Below are positions 44,621 to 56,005 of a DNA stretch of 64,000 nt, in pieces. A model generated the notes under the pieces. The model made no database searches. It saw only the letters and a list, made by a program, of their open reading frames with translations, and was not told the origin of the DNA. The first letter of the stretch is position 1; the number at the start of each line of letters is the position of its first letter. Source of the stretch: CAJBLF01 sp964424505 (GTDB lineage: Bacteria; Patescibacteriota; Gracilibacteria; Absconditabacterales; Absconditicoccaceae); assembly GCA_964424505.1 (NCBI GenBank), contig CAYRIQ010000001.1, positions 9,095-73,094 of the forward strand. Direction: 5' to 3'. The position numbers were made by a program, and so were the translations under genes.

Positions 44621-46174
44621 TTATTCGTTGCTAAACACTTCTTCTATACCGTCTTTCAAGCTATATCACTCCATAAATTCTTTCAGGTGTGGTTTTTTTT
44701 TGATCAACGTATCTATACTAAGGATGAGCGAATCATAATCTCAGGACTTGGGATAGACATAGGTAATCGGATCTAAAAGGCCAGTCGGTCTGATGATTTG
44801 CTCGACGATCTTATCAGACAATTTCAGTTCATATTCACTAGGAGTTGCTGATAAAAAAATAGATTTCGTATCTTTTTTATGCTTTTTAACCAAAGTAATT
44901 AACTGATTTTCTCCACGTGCTTCTTTCATTTTTTTATACATATTGAAAATTTCCACATGAGTGTTTGATACATTTGAACTGATATCAAAGGCTTGATCGA
45001 GAACAATATCATTGATATCTTTCCATCATAAAATTCCCTCTAGCTCCTCAAATCTCAATGGTCTATGATCTACCGCTGAAGGAAGTCTAAATCCATATTT
45101 TATCAGATTTGCTTTTCTTGATCTATCACCTCCAGGCATTGCTCTCAACTGTGGTAAGGTCATATGTGATTCATCGATAATCAATAAGAAATCATCGGGA
45201 AAATAGTCAAAAATAGTATTTGGTGGTTCTCATGGCAATCTATTATCAAAGTAGAGAGAATAGTTTTCGATACCGTTTACGAATCACGTCTCCTTGATCA
45301 TTCTGATATCATATTCCACTCTTTTTTTGATTCTCTCTGCCTCCACCAACATTCATTGTTTTTCAAATTCTTTTACTCTAAGCTCTTTTTCTGCATTCAT
45401 TTGTTCCAAGATAGTATCTATATCAGAAATATCTTGCAAAAACTGCGTCGCTGGTCGGAGCGTTACTTTATTTTTATTTTCTTTATGTTCAAAAGTCAGT
45501 GAGTCTTTGAGTTCAATCAATTCAAGGGTTTCTTCATTGAAATGTAATCTATAGACAAATTTCTCTGTACTGGAAAAAATATCCAGAATATCTCCTTTAA
45601 ATTCAAACATTCCATGTTCTATCTTAGCAAGGATAGGTTTGTATTGCATATGGAGGAGCTGTTTTTTGAGCTCTTTAAATATATATTGTTTCCCGACTTC
45701 AAATTGCAAACAGTTTTCTTCAAAAAATCTTTTTTGTCAGAGTCCATAAAGTGAAGAAGCTGAAGCGACAACAATTACGTCTTTTCTAGTCAATAATGAT
45801 GCCATAGTTGCAAGTCTATACATTTCGATCTCTTGGTTGATAGTTGCCTCTTTTTCTATGTATACTCATTGAGCAGGGAGATAGCTTTCTGGTTGATAAT
45901 AATCAAAATACGAGACAAAATAATGTACAGCATTATTCGGAAAAAAATATTTGAATTCTGTAGCAAGTTGTGCAGCAAGGGTCTTATTATGCGAGATGAT
46001 AAGTGTTGGTTTTTGAAGATGTTGAATCATATTTGCCATCGTAAAGGTCTTTCCAGTTCCTGTAGCTCAGAGGAGAGTAGCCTTATTTTTTCCACTGGCA
46101 AAAAGCATTTTTATCTCCTCAATAGCTTTGATTTGATCTCCAGCTGGTTTATATGATGATTGTAGTTGAAACAT
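44621..46174 (-). CDS. uvrB: UvrB lacking the second helicase domain
   Basis: Excinuclease subunit B. 517 residues against the usual ~660. Present: P-loop GATGTGKT at 36-43 (first Gly TGA), the beta-hairpin region YFDYYQPESYLP, IDESHMTLPQLRAMPGGD, and FLSATPSEYEL...QIIRPTGLLDP. After LLDPITYVYPKSG the sequence loses similarity, and a TAA follows ~40 residues later. The RecA-like domain 2 (helicase motifs IV-VI) and the UvrC-binding C-terminus are absent. A composite repeat begins 18 bp after the stop. No uvrA or uvrC is in the window. The start could also be ATG 46183. Confidence 0.85.
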
Positions 46175-46343
46175 ATGAAGCATATATAATATAAATGAGT
46201 ATACCTTATAGAGTTTTTTTTATAAAAATCCACCAGTAACTGAAATAAATTACTCTATTCTATGTAAAAAATTGTTACAATTGCGACTTGACATTTTACT
46301 TTATATCTTTATATAAACAAGATAAACAAAAAAACAAAATAAT

Positions 46344-46568
46344 ATGCCAAAACGTAAACGAATTCGAATTCCTGTTGCAATATGCAACAGCAATCCCAGC
46401 TACACGCATGTTGGGCATTATGGTTCTAAAACCATAGACAATCAACAAGATCAAAGGTGTATCATAAAAGATCAAATCAAAAATGATGTTTTAGGTATGT
46501 TTAATCGATTTGGGATGAAAATTTTTTTATGAAATATTGCCGTGTGAATTTCACACGGTTTTTTTTAA
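46344..46568 (+). CDS. small basic hypothetical protein
   Basis: 74 residues if TGA at 46530 and 46545 are Gly. It starts MPKRKRIRIPVAI and has a His/Asn/Gln-rich middle. The last codons run through a terminator hairpin, which is unusual and lowers confidence. Not recognised. Confidence 0.4.
46540..46566 (+). terminator. intrinsic terminator
   Basis: Stem CCGTGTGAA/TTCACACGG followed by seven T residues. Confidence 0.8.
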
Positions 46569-46571
46569 ACA

Positions 46572-46598
46572 AAAAAAACTCACCGAAGTGAGTTTTTT
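46572..46598 (-). terminator. intrinsic terminator after rplI
   Basis: Stem AAAACTCAC/GTGAGTTTT with loop CGAA. The A/T runs on both sides suit both strands; on the minus strand it ends the rplI transcript. A CCCGC/GCGGG mini-palindrome follows at 46601. Confidence 0.7.
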
Positions 46599-46638
46599 AC
46601 TCCCGCGAAGCGGGAATATGATAAGCATGGTTATGCTT

Positions 46639-47298
46639 CTAGTCTTTAAATTTTTCTTTAAGTCTTTTTATGGTTTCTTCTCTTTTTGCCAATCTTGCCA
46701 CTTCTTTTTCAGCTGCCATCTCTTCTCTAGTTTTTTTTACTTTTCCATCTTCTATTTCAGTTTCTTCATATTTTTTAGGGTTTTTTGATGCAAGATGTTT
46801 TGCTATTTTTTCCGCTTCTTCAGGATCTTGTTCTACTTTTACTATAACTTCTTTTTTTAGGTCTTTGTAGAGAAAAGGAATAGTAAATATGCCAAGTGCA
46901 GTAATCTTTTTTTTGAGTTTCAAATAATGCGGTTCAATAGTTACTCCGTATATTTCTTTGATTATAGTAGCTACATCAGACTCATCTACTTTTGCGTAAA
47001 GTGTGCCATCAGCATTTGCTTTTCTTACGAGAGTAATGTTGTTGTCGCTAGCAAGTTTGCTAAATAAATCTTCGAGTCATGTAGCTTTCTTTTTTCTTTC
47101 CGTCTCTGCAGCCACCATTTTTTGAGCAAATTTATTTTTGTTGCTTGCATCTGCCAAAACAGCTATTGCTTTGGGCAATAAAACATTTCTAGCAAAAATA
47201 GGTTTTACCCTTACGATTTCAAATTTTTCTCCGAGATGTTTGTCACTTTGCAAGAGGATAACTTCTATCGTCTTGTTTTCTAATTTTCTTCTTGGCAT
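46639..47298 (-). CDS. rplI: 50S ribosomal protein L9 with extended C-terminus
   Basis: 219 residues against the usual ~150. The N-terminal domain is IEVILLQSDKHLGEKFEIVR, then VKPIFARNVLLPKAIAVLA, joined by the connecting helix to a C-terminal domain (ATIIKEIYGVTIEPHYLKLKKKITALG). A ~65-residue Lys/Glu-rich helical tail follows. The first Met is taken at MPRRKLENK, since the upstream 42 codons are hydrophobic AT-rich sequence. Confidence 0.9.
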
Positions 47299-47402
47299 CA
47301 GTATATAAACAATAATTAAAAGACTTGTATAATGGTATTTGTAATTAACAAAAAAATACGCGTCCATATATATATAAATTTTTAGAGTAATTGCAAATGA
47401 AT

Positions 47403-48032
47403 TTAGTCGATATCGCTTATTCATGTGATAATAACCTCTTTGATTTGTATATTTGCTTTGAGAAATAGCGTTTGTAACAGCTTTTGTGCATTGGTTTTAG
47501 TGTCTTGAAAAAGAGTTCAACTCAATATATCTTGTACGATCAATTCACTAGCTTTTGCTTTAAGTTGTTGTTCCATATCTCTATCTTTTTTTGTAATGAT
47601 ATTGCCAGTCTTGATGCTTGGTAATGCTCAAGTAAGTTGGATGTCCAAAATGTGTGGTTTTCACAAAATAATACGTACCGTTCCATCACGAGATACTTGT
47701 ATGTCTCATGTATCTATACCATCAAATATGTATCCTGCACTGATGTATCATTCTACATCCAAAATCATAGCACTTTTGAACAATACATTGTTTATTAGTT
47801 CTTCTACACCGATAGTCGGTACTAGACTAGCCAATTCTTGCTCTCATGTGATAGTTTTATGAAATGGTATACGTGCTGTTTCTAATTTTTGCAACAAAAT
47901 AAGTTGAGTTGCAATAGCATCTGTAGTTTGTCTAATTTTTTGTCCTCATTTATATTGCAACCATCACCAAAAACCATATATACAAATAAATACAATACAT
48001 ATTGCAACAAAGTATTTTATAGAACGCTTCAT
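47403..48032 (-). CDS. DUF4230-like membrane-anchored protein
   Basis: 209 residues. The N-terminal membrane helix (YFVAICIVFICIYGFWWWL) is followed by an extracytoplasmic domain. GYISAGYIFDGIDTGDIQVS followed by ILGKPHILDIQL and a Lys-rich helix match the DUF4230 pattern (function unknown). Six or more TGA(Gly), including the last four codons' region. An upstream ATG (48080) adds 16 residues but would leave only 18 bp to the divergent DUF192 gene, so 48032 is preferred. Confidence 0.65.
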
Positions 48033-48098
48033 CAAATTCAGAAAACGACTAAAAATAGAAAAGATATACCAACGTTTCATTATACTATCAAATTACTT

Positions 48099-48572
48099 AT
48101 GAAAAACAACATAAAAAGAAATACCTGGATTTGGATCACGATTGGACTACTTTTTGCGATAGTGGCTTACTATCTCATTACCAATACTATTCATACAAAC
48201 ACCATGAGTTCTAAGATATGTATAGAAAAAATATGTTTTGCTGTGGAGATTGCTCGCACAAAACAAGAACAAGAAAAATGACTGATGTATCGTATGAGTA
48301 TGCCAGAAAAAGAAGGTATGGTATTTGTTTTTCCACAATCTGATGTATACAATTTTCGAATGAAAAATACTCGTATTCCATTGGATATAGTACGAATAGA
48401 TGACCACTACACAGTAGTTCGTGTAATAACTGCACAACCATGTACAAAAGATCCTTGCCCTGTATATAAACCACAAAAAATATGACAATACGTTTTGGAA
48501 ATCAATGCAGGAATAGCATCTAAATATGGAGTGCAAGAATGAACAGTAATGAATTTTCAGAATATTAAATAA
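48099..48572 (+). CDS. DUF192 family protein
   Basis: 157 residues. A membrane/signal helix (WITIGLLFAIVAYYLI) is followed by the DUF192 domain: EIARTKQEQEKGLMYRMSMP, GMVFVFPQ, FRMKNTRIPLDIVRID, AQPC and YVLEINAGIASKYGVQEG. The family is widespread and its function unsettled. Divergent from the DUF4230 gene. Confidence 0.88.
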
Positions 48573-48622
48573 TTGGGAAAATATATCTATCAATATATTT
48601 TTTATATGATAAATGACGTGTT

Positions 48623-49027
48623 GTGTTACAAAAAAAACTGCGTTTAACTACTAAGGATGTCCTATATATTACTAGAAAAAGACAATACATAGGTCAGTGA
48701 TTGTTTTGATTTTTTTATATCAATCAATATTCGGGGCTCAAGTACAATCAAATTTCCTCTCATATTACAATAAAGTTGTCAAAAAGATCTGTAGTAAGAC
48801 ATATATGTAAAAGAGCTATTATGCAATGGATTCAAAGCAATGATGTCGTACAATCACCAATATCACATACTTTTTACAAAATTTTTATTGTACTTTCCAA
48901 AAAAAATACAGAGGAGATAGAGAAAAAAATTGCAAATTTAATAAAAAAAGATACAATTGCTTATATTCAGGAAGAATTTGAAAAATCGTGGAAATGATTT
49001 GTTGCGCGCTTAAATTCAAAGATCTAA
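48623..49027 (+). CDS. rnpA: ribonuclease P protein component
   Basis: 134 residues. A basic protein with KKLRLTTKDVLYI at the N-terminus and KLSKRSVVRHICKRAIMQWI, the counterpart of the SKKVGKAVVRNRIKR motif of RnpA. It binds RNase P RNA for tRNA 5' maturation. The start is probably GTG 48623, because no in-frame ATG precedes the conserved region. TGA(Gly) at 48698, 48704 and 48995. It precedes a membrane-protein gene, but not yidC or rpmH. Confidence 0.72.
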
Positions 49028-49053
49028 ATAGTTTTACATAGTATTCTAGTCAT

Positions 49054-50316
49054 ATGAAGTTTTTCAAAAAAATTGTACAATGAGGATCAGATTTATTTAA
49101 ATCTATTAAATCTGACAATAGAAAAGAACTTTTGGAATTGGAAAAATTGGAAAAAAAAATAGAAGAACAGCAAAAACAAGAAAAAAAATTGATGGCAACT
49201 CCATTCGTTATCACCAATAGAATGTTTGTAAAATTTTGGGCAATTGGTGTTTTAGTGATTTTTATGTGATTGTTGGTATATACATCATTGAGTATTTTAT
49301 ATCTCATCTTTATGGCATATATTGTTTCTCTAGCGATAGAAGCTATTATTGATTTTTTACAAAAAAAAATACATCATAGAGGCATATCTATTATATTAGC
49401 ATATCTGTGTATTATTATTGCTTTTTTGTGATCTATGGTATTTATTATTCCATTTATGCTCAATCAGATATCTGATATTTTGACTATATTTATTTGAAAT
49501 GTTGCTCATTTTCAGCAGGCATTGGAAACCAAATCTTTGATAGGGCTTATCCAAGATATTCATCGATTGCCTTCAGGACTCAAAACAGCACTATTAGATT
49601 CATTTAGTAATCCAGCAGTGGTAAATTGAGTACAAAGTCAATTACAGCAAAATATCGCACAAATAGTTAATCTTGGAACTACATATGCAACGAATATAGG
49701 AAATATGGCAGTAAGTGCAGTCGGTACATTTTTTAATGTAATTACGCAAACTTCTATTGTGCTGACTCTTGCGGTATTGTTTTCTATTCAAAAAGATGCA
49801 GTTATGAAATTTATAGCGAGACTTGGTGGAGAAAAACAATATAAGTTTGTATATATGAAACTTGAAAGGATATACAAAAAACTTGGTATTTGGCTCAAAA
49901 GCCAATTGTTGCTCTGTGTTTTTATCGGATTAGCTATGTATATATCATTGTGGATATTAGCAATTTTTGGTATAGATTTACCTCAAAAATGAGCACTTGC
50001 AGGGATTGCAGCGATGACGGAATTTATACCATATATAGGTCCACTGATCTGATGATTGGCAGCCACATTAGTGGCATTTATTCATTTTGGGCCTTATGGT
50101 GCATTGATTGTAATAGGCGTAGTGTTTTTGATTCAACGATTGGAAAATAATGTATTGATCCCTTTGTTGATGAACAAAACGCTTGGGGTCAATCCAGTCG
50201 TTATTTTTATCAGTATGATTATTTGAGCGTTGATTTTATGAGTCGTTTGAGTACTTCTTGCGGTGCCTATCGCCGTGATCATTACGCTTATTATGGAAAA
50301 AACATTTGAAGAATAA
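49054..50316 (+). CDS. AI-2E/PerM family transporter
   Basis: 420 residues. A charged cytoplasmic N-terminus with a Lys/Glu coiled coil (KELLELEKLEKKIEEQQKQE) is followed by about eight membrane helices. Family motifs toward the C-terminus: PQKGALAGIAAMTEFIPYIG, GPLIGGLAATLVA, QRLENNVLIPLLM and GVNPVVIFISMIIGALILG. The substrate is unknown; members include Na+/H+ antiporters and peptide or quorum-signal exporters. Many TGA(Gly). Confidence 0.87.
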
Positions 50317-50429
50317 TAGATAATAATTATAAAATTAAAAGACTATAAAGATTAAAAAATTCTGTTTGCTAGGTAACTACGTATACAATATTCAAAATCT
50401 TTTAATTTTCTAAATCTTTTAAGTATATT

Positions 50430-51995
50430 ATGAAAAAAAAGTTATTGCGACAATACTATAAACTACTTGGAAAGTTGGCTCATGGATATATCAACAAACA
50501 TAATCCACAAGTCATTTGAATCAACGGAAGTGTAGGGAAAACCTCATGTCGTATGATAATTTATCAGACCTTACAACAATTTTTGCCCCACAAAAAAATA
50601 TATACCTCACCAAAAAATTTCAACGGAGAACTCGGACTTTCACTCTCTATTTTTCAGATAGAAAAATGGGAACCAAATATTTGGTATTTTATTGCTACAT
50701 TAACCAAACTCATTCGAAAAAGATTTTTCTGATCCAATCCCTACGATATTCTTTTATTAGAATACGGTATCGATCGTCCTGGGGAGATGGACTTTCTTTT
50801 GAGTATAACTAAACCACAGATAGGTGTTTTTACAGCGGTAGATGCAGTACATTCACAGCAATTTGGCAATCCGGCTGAGATAGCCAGAGAAGAAGTTAAA
50901 ATGCTCAAAAACACTTTAGAAATATGATTTCTCAATGCTAATGATGTGTATGCTATCCAGCTTAAGGATCAATTACCTATAGATTATCTGACCTATCAAA
51001 CGGAGNNNNNNNNNNACTGGTGGTCAAAATATCCGGCGAAAAATCGGTGGCGCGTCGACTGACCGTGGAGTAACCCAAGCTCATGCGCCTGATTCCCGCC
51101 CTTACCTTCCTGCTCGCCATTGTCAATCAGGGATTTTCCATGCTGAATCCGGTCATATTGGGAAAGATTATTGACGATTATGCAACCAAACCAGATCAGC
51201 CTGCCGATATTTTTTTCAAAGATGAAAAGTTTTTTCTCTCAGATTTTAAGGGAGGCATAGGCGTGCAATTCAATCTTCGAATAAAAGAAAAAAAATATAC
51301 CATTAGTACAAATATTTTAGGAAAAGCAAATTATGGCTATATTGGTATAGGATTGGCAGTTGCTAGTATTTTAGATTATAAATATGCTAAAGCAGCACTC
51401 AAATCAGAAAATCCAGTATTGAAAAATGGTTTTCATCAAGAAATACAACTAAATTATCAACTTCAACCGGGAAGGTTATCAGTGTTTCGTGGGATAGAAA
51501 ACAGTATAATTATAGATTCAACATATAATGCTTCACCACTTAGCGTAAAAAAAATAATCAATACCGCACACAATCTCAAAATGCAATTATTCCCTCAGAG
51601 AAAAATTTGGGTGGTGTTGTGAGATATGAGAGAATTAGGCGACCTTACAGAAAGAGAACATAGAATGCTTGCTGGGTACGTAAGCCAAGTCGCAGATCGT
51701 GTAATTCTTNNNNNNNNNNAAATATATGGTAGATTACTTAGCTGATGAGTTGGAAAAAGTAGGATATGAGAAAAAAAATATAGAAAAATTTTATGATGCA
51801 ACCATAGCAGGGAAACACATTAAAAAAATGCTCAAAGAAGTTGGTGATGAATGTCTTGTAGTCTGCAAGTGAAGCCAAAATACTATCTTCCTCGAAGAAG
51901 CAGTAAAACATTTTCTACTCAATCCAGAAGATCAGAAAGAACTTACGAGACAGTCTGATCGATGGATGGCAACTAAAAAAAAGTATTTCGGATAA
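50430..51995 (+). CDS. murF: MurF-type Mur ligase, interrupted by assembly gaps
   Basis: Adds D-Ala-D-Ala to UDP-MurNAc-tripeptide. The N-terminal piece (50430-51005) has P-loop GSVGKTS at 33-39 and LLLEYGIDRPGEMDFLL. After 10 Ns and ~190 bp of unrelated sequence the central/C-terminal domains resume near 51206 (FNLRIKEKKYTIS, then IDSTYNASPLSVK, VVLGDMRELGDLTEREHR). A second 10-N gap (51710-51719) precedes the C-terminus (LVVCKGSQNTIFLEEAV), which stops at 51993-51995. The gene is probably intact in the organism and damaged only in the assembly. TGA(Gly) occurs on both sides. Confidence 0.8.
51006..51015. other. assembly gap (10 N)
   Basis: Ten Ns inside murF. Confidence 0.99.
51016..51205. 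other. foreign-looking chimeric segment inside murF
   Basis: About 190 bp of much higher GC than anything around it. A start at 51083 gives MRLIPALTFLLAIVNQ then GFSMLNPVILGKIIDDYATK, which looks like the N-terminus of an ABC exporter. A short frame ending TAA precedes it. Neither belongs to a Mur ligase, and the segment abuts an N gap. Best read as misassembled or contaminant sequence. The right boundary (about 51205) is judged from where MurF sequence resumes. Confidence 0.7.
51710..51719. other. assembly gap (10 N)
   Basis: Ten Ns inside murF. Confidence 0.99.
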
Positions 51996-52002
51996 AAAAA
52001 TA

Positions 52003-52168
52003 CACAGACGTCATTCCAGCACCCCATTGCATCATTCCCTTTACTCCATTACGTCCGTTTTACTCCATTACGTCATTCCGGTGTTTTACTGCATTACGTC
52101 ATTCCCGCGAAAGCGGGAATCCAGTTTGCTTAGTATTCCGCCTACCTGCGGTAGTGGCGCCGGAATGA
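52003..52168. repeat. composite repeat between murF and the 7TM gene
   Basis: Tandem TACTCCATTACGTC and CATTCC words are followed by the perfect palindrome CATTCCCGCGAAAGCGGGAA and an arm ending GGCGCCGGAATGATG. Same CATTCC/GGAATG family as at 3925 and 44480. It separates convergent genes and may act as a terminator. Confidence 0.7.
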
Positions 52169-52171
52169 TGT

Positions 52172-53473
52172 TTATTCTTCTTCCTCCTCAGTTCCTGAGT
52201 GATTTTTTAATAATGGCATGAAACGGAAGTATTCGAGAAGTTGGAGTCCAGTAAATCTTCCGACAATGATATTGAAAAAGAAAATCAGAATTAATAATTC
52301 AGGAAATGCTAGGAGTAGATGTTTGAGTCACGTTCGATAAAATAATCCAAAAACAGCAAAGGAAACAAGTAAAAATTCCACAAATGCTATTCGTCGTCCA
52401 GTACTAAAAATTTTAAATCCATCGTTAAATACTTTGTCGCTAACCAAGATAATAAAGATCATCGGAAAGATAATAAATCCATTAGTAAATATTTGCATAT
52501 CAATAAGATTGAGTCAGAGAATGGTATTTAGTCCAAAAAGTAAGAGCATAAGGAAAAAATAGAGGAGTATGAGAAGTGATGTTTTTGCATTATGAAGAAG
52601 ATACATTCTTTTGTTGAATAATTTCATAATAATCTTGGTAATCAATCATATCCCCAATAAAACTAAGCTGAAAGGGACGCCAAGAATAGTCATAGATACT
52701 GCAAAAAGTAAGGGACTATATACACCAAAAATAGAAAATCATACAACTTGTCTCAAGACACTTATAAGTAATGTTCCCAGTGATAAAACCAAAAACATAG
52801 TAATAAGTTCTACAGGAAATCCATGATAAATAAGACGATCTACAAGATAGGAAATAGCGAGATATTTCGGGCTTTCTTGAAATGAAAGTGAAAACGGGGT
52901 GATATAGTTTTCATGATTATTTATTTTACCTAGAGAAAGGGTAGAAAGGAAATTGAGAAGTTTGTCGTTTGAAAGTGTGTATATTGTAGTAATTCACATT
53001 GGTTTTATATATTTGGCCAGCATTCTTTTAAGAAAAAATTTATTGCTATTGGTGACAAGATAAATGGTTTTGTCATCGAGATTGAGATTGTCTGTAGTGT
53101 GCAATTTTCATAAAATTTGAAGCAGAACGTCAAATTTGGATGTATTGATGATCAACGTATTGCTTGCTTGGATTTCAGTGAGATTTTCTTTTATTTTTGT
53201 AAATATTTCTTCTTCAGAAAAATTATTATTTTCTGAAATAAAAATTTCTTGGAGCAATATTTTTTGTTTATCAAAATTTGTCTGAAATCATAAATCAAAT
53301 TCTTCTCATTGCTCTCAGAGATATATAATCGTTTTTTTATAATTTATTCATTGCGTTGGAGCAGCACAGTGAGTTTGTCATTCGCAGGTTGTTGAAGTAA
53401 ATTGTGCTGAGGAAGTAGTAAAGAGAAATACTGTTCCAGTAAGTAAGATGATGAGTGCGATAAGTTTTTTCAT
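52172..53473 (-). CDS. 7TM protein of the inactive-transglutaminase/7TM type
   Basis: 433 residues. Signal sequence (IALIILLTGTVFLFTTSSA, ~1-23), then an extracytoplasmic alpha/beta region (~30-235), then about seven membrane helices (~236-415). SVLRQVVGFSIFGVYSPLLF opens the helical part and resembles the 7TM_transglut family, whose members sit beside ATP-grasp and DUF1704 genes in other bacteria. The N-terminal region shows no transglutaminase Cys-His-Asp. Last gene of the ligase/peptidase cluster. TGA(Gly) in several helices. Probably the membrane platform of the system. Confidence 0.65.
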
Positions 53474-53537
53474 GGAAAAAATATAGACAAGTAAATTATC
53501 TGTATTTAAGTGATTTTAAGAGGGGAATCAAGAGAAG

Positions 53538-55424
53538 TTATAGTTTTCTGGTGAGTATTCATTCAATTTCATTTCCTATTTTTTGAAGCAAGTCATTATA
53601 AGAAAAGATACCTCTAGTTTTGTTTTCTAATGATAGCTTTTTGTCGTTGGTAATCTCTTTTCGCTCCATATTTTTTCTTTTATTAAAAATCTTTTTTGTA
53701 ATTGTAGACGTAAATAAATTTTCTGGGTTAGTAGTAACTCATGTACGTAACATAATATTTATTTGTTCTAAATCCTTTTTGAGATTATTGTATTCTTTAC
53801 TTTCTTCTTTATATTGCATAATATTGATAACTTGTTTCTTTTTTTCTCTAGTTAAAGGATCTAATTTTAAAAATCTAAAATCTTCTCCTATGAGATTTTC
53901 TTGTATCTTTTTATTGTTAGAAAAAGCACCTAACGATGTTCATATGGTTGGATGTACATAATTTTGCTTTCTGAGGATAAGTTTCCAAAGAGGAAAAGGT
54001 ATGTCGGTGTTTTTTTTTGAAATACCTAGTTGTTTTTTTAAATCAGGGACCAGTGCAATGTCTTCAAATGATAGTTTTGCAAAATATGCGTCATTGTAAA
54101 ATGATGCTCTTTCTTGTGGAGAAAGTGTTTTGAAATATTCAATGAGTTTTTTTGCTCATCTATAATAAATGACATCTTTTCTATTTGCTCAAGGTTGGTC
54201 TCGTGCATAGTATGACTTAACTCTTTTTGCTCTTGTAAGTGCTAATTTTTGTGCATCAAAATCAGATTTTCCTGTAAGCTTAAAATAAATTTTTAATAGC
54301 TGTAGCGTATCTTGGAAATTGTAATTTTCTCCTATAAATACAGAAATATGTGCTATTTCTGGCTTTAATGGAATATCTTCCAAGGTATCATAGTGCATCA
54401 AATATTCATTAAGTTTTGTAATTCATTCTTCGATATTTTCATAATTTTCTCATGCAAATCATAGTTTTTGTTTGCCTTGAGCGCCTCTTACAACATGTCA
54501 TCATATTTCATGCTCAATAATAGTAGACAAAGATGATTCAGGGAAAAATGTTTTATTGGCTGGTAAATTGAGTTCTTTTTTATCAACATTTACAGAGAGA
54601 TTGTTTTTTCCAATTTTACTGTCAGCATTTCGTTCTGGAATATCATAAAAGGTATTGATAGTATAATTAGCAATGTTTTTAATACTTGTAGTAGGAATAT
54701 CTCCTATCATAGGTATTTTAGCTACTTTAGGGGCATTTGGTATTTTTGTGGTTATAGAGAATCTTTCAAGAAAATGAAAAAATTTTATGGATTCACCATC
54801 AGTGATTTTATCTTTATTTTTTTTTAAGAGATTGGTTAGATTATTGATTATACAATCTCTTTCTTCTATAGTATCAGAAATTTTTGGACCATAAAGATCA
54901 TCTTGAAGTTTTGTAATAGTTGTGATATTTTGTTTATATGTTTTTTTATATAATCAAAGATCCTTTTGTTTGTTGATGTCTTTAGTAAAAGTATTTGTTT
55001 TTTGATCTAATATGTAGCTATATTTTAATGCTTCTAGTGGTGTTGAAAGTTCTATCATTTGTATTTTTTGTAATGTTTGTTTTATTTTCTGCTGGAGAAG
55101 TATTTTAATACTAGGAATGATATTTTTATCTTGTTCAATATCTTTTTGTATATGGAGTATCTCATATTTTGCTCTTTGTGTTGCTTGTCTTCTTGCATTA
55201 ATATCATCGACTTGAAGTGTCTCCATTTCTTTGATTTCTTTTTCAGTTTTTTCAGTTCCATCTTCTTTGAAATTAAAAAAACTATTAGAGATGGTATTTA
55301 TACTATTTCCTAGTTCATCTAGAGTTTCTTTATATTTGAGCCCAATTCATTGGATGCCACTAATATCTTTTTTATTTATTTCTTCCAGGCGGTCAGTATG
55401 TTTTTTATGCGCAGAGATATTCAT
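53538..55424 (-). CDS. DUF1704 (QEGLA/MATCAP-like) metallopeptidase
   Basis: 628 residues. The N-terminal ~200 residues are coiled-coil/helical. The metallopeptidase core has TIIEHEIGGHVVRGAQG with HEIGGH at 305-310 (HExxxH; G308 is TGA), followed by IEEGITKLNEYL, the EEG(L)A-type motif of the family. Eukaryotic relatives (MATCAP/TMCP) remove C-terminal Tyr or Glu from tubulin. Here it likely cleaves amide-linked C-terminal residues made by the neighbouring ATP-grasp ligases; the substrate is unknown. It is 64 bp upstream of the 7TM gene on the same strand. Confidence 0.78.
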
Positions 55425-55488
55425 TGTAGAATGATGGTTATAGATAAATATATACAATTATAACCAAATATAAATATATAGCAAAAAT

Positions 55489-55995
55489 TTATATGTTACC
55501 AACAATTATTTTTTTCATGATAACTGATCAAATATATTTTCAATCGTTGAATATTTTTGTGTCATCAATTCAAATGATGGAATATCATGTTTTTTTATAT
55601 AAATTTATAGCCTTGATATTTGTTTCTGTGACATTTATATGTATTGCTATAAGTGGTAGTTTATATGTGTGTATGAGATGTTTTTCTAACTCAGTAAGAA
55701 GTAATTTTCAAAATCAATGTCATTGCTTGTCAGAGTCAATATATACATTAAATACATAAAAATTATGTTTTACTTTTTCTTATAGAGTAGTTTTATAATT
55801 TAAATAGCCAATAATAACTGTATTGTCTTTTAATATGAAAAAGTTTTTTTTATCTATTTTTTCTCTGTCTATAGAATCGGCTCATTTGATAAAAATATTT
55901 TTGGAATATCATTCCTGTTGAGCCTTATTTCTGAGAATCATAAAATTTTGTATTTCGGTAGTATCTAGTAGATTTAGCTTTTTAAATACCAGCAT
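55489..55995 (-). pseudogene. GNAT acetyltransferase with in-frame TAA
   Basis: A 168-codon frame with GNAT features in the second half: VYIDSDKQGHGFGKLLLTEL (acetyl-CoA loop) and NIKAINLYKKTGYSIIG. A TAA at 55780-55782 (codon 72) splits it, between IIGYLNYKTTL and EKVKHNFYVFNVYI, inside what should be one beta-sheet. Both halves keep the same frame and TGA(Gly) usage, so the break looks recent or is a sequencing error. Part of the ligase/peptidase cluster. Confidence 0.65.
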
Positions 55996-56005
55996 AATAT
56001 ATATT

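Noticed and set aside
51083..51622. A single 179-residue CDS beginning MRLIPALTF
   Set aside because: It is a chimera: an ABC-exporter-like start joined to MurF sequence after an N gap.
55493..55759. Plus-strand 88-residue hydrophobic frame
   Set aside because: It is the antisense of the GNAT gene, whose motifs are clear on the minus strand.
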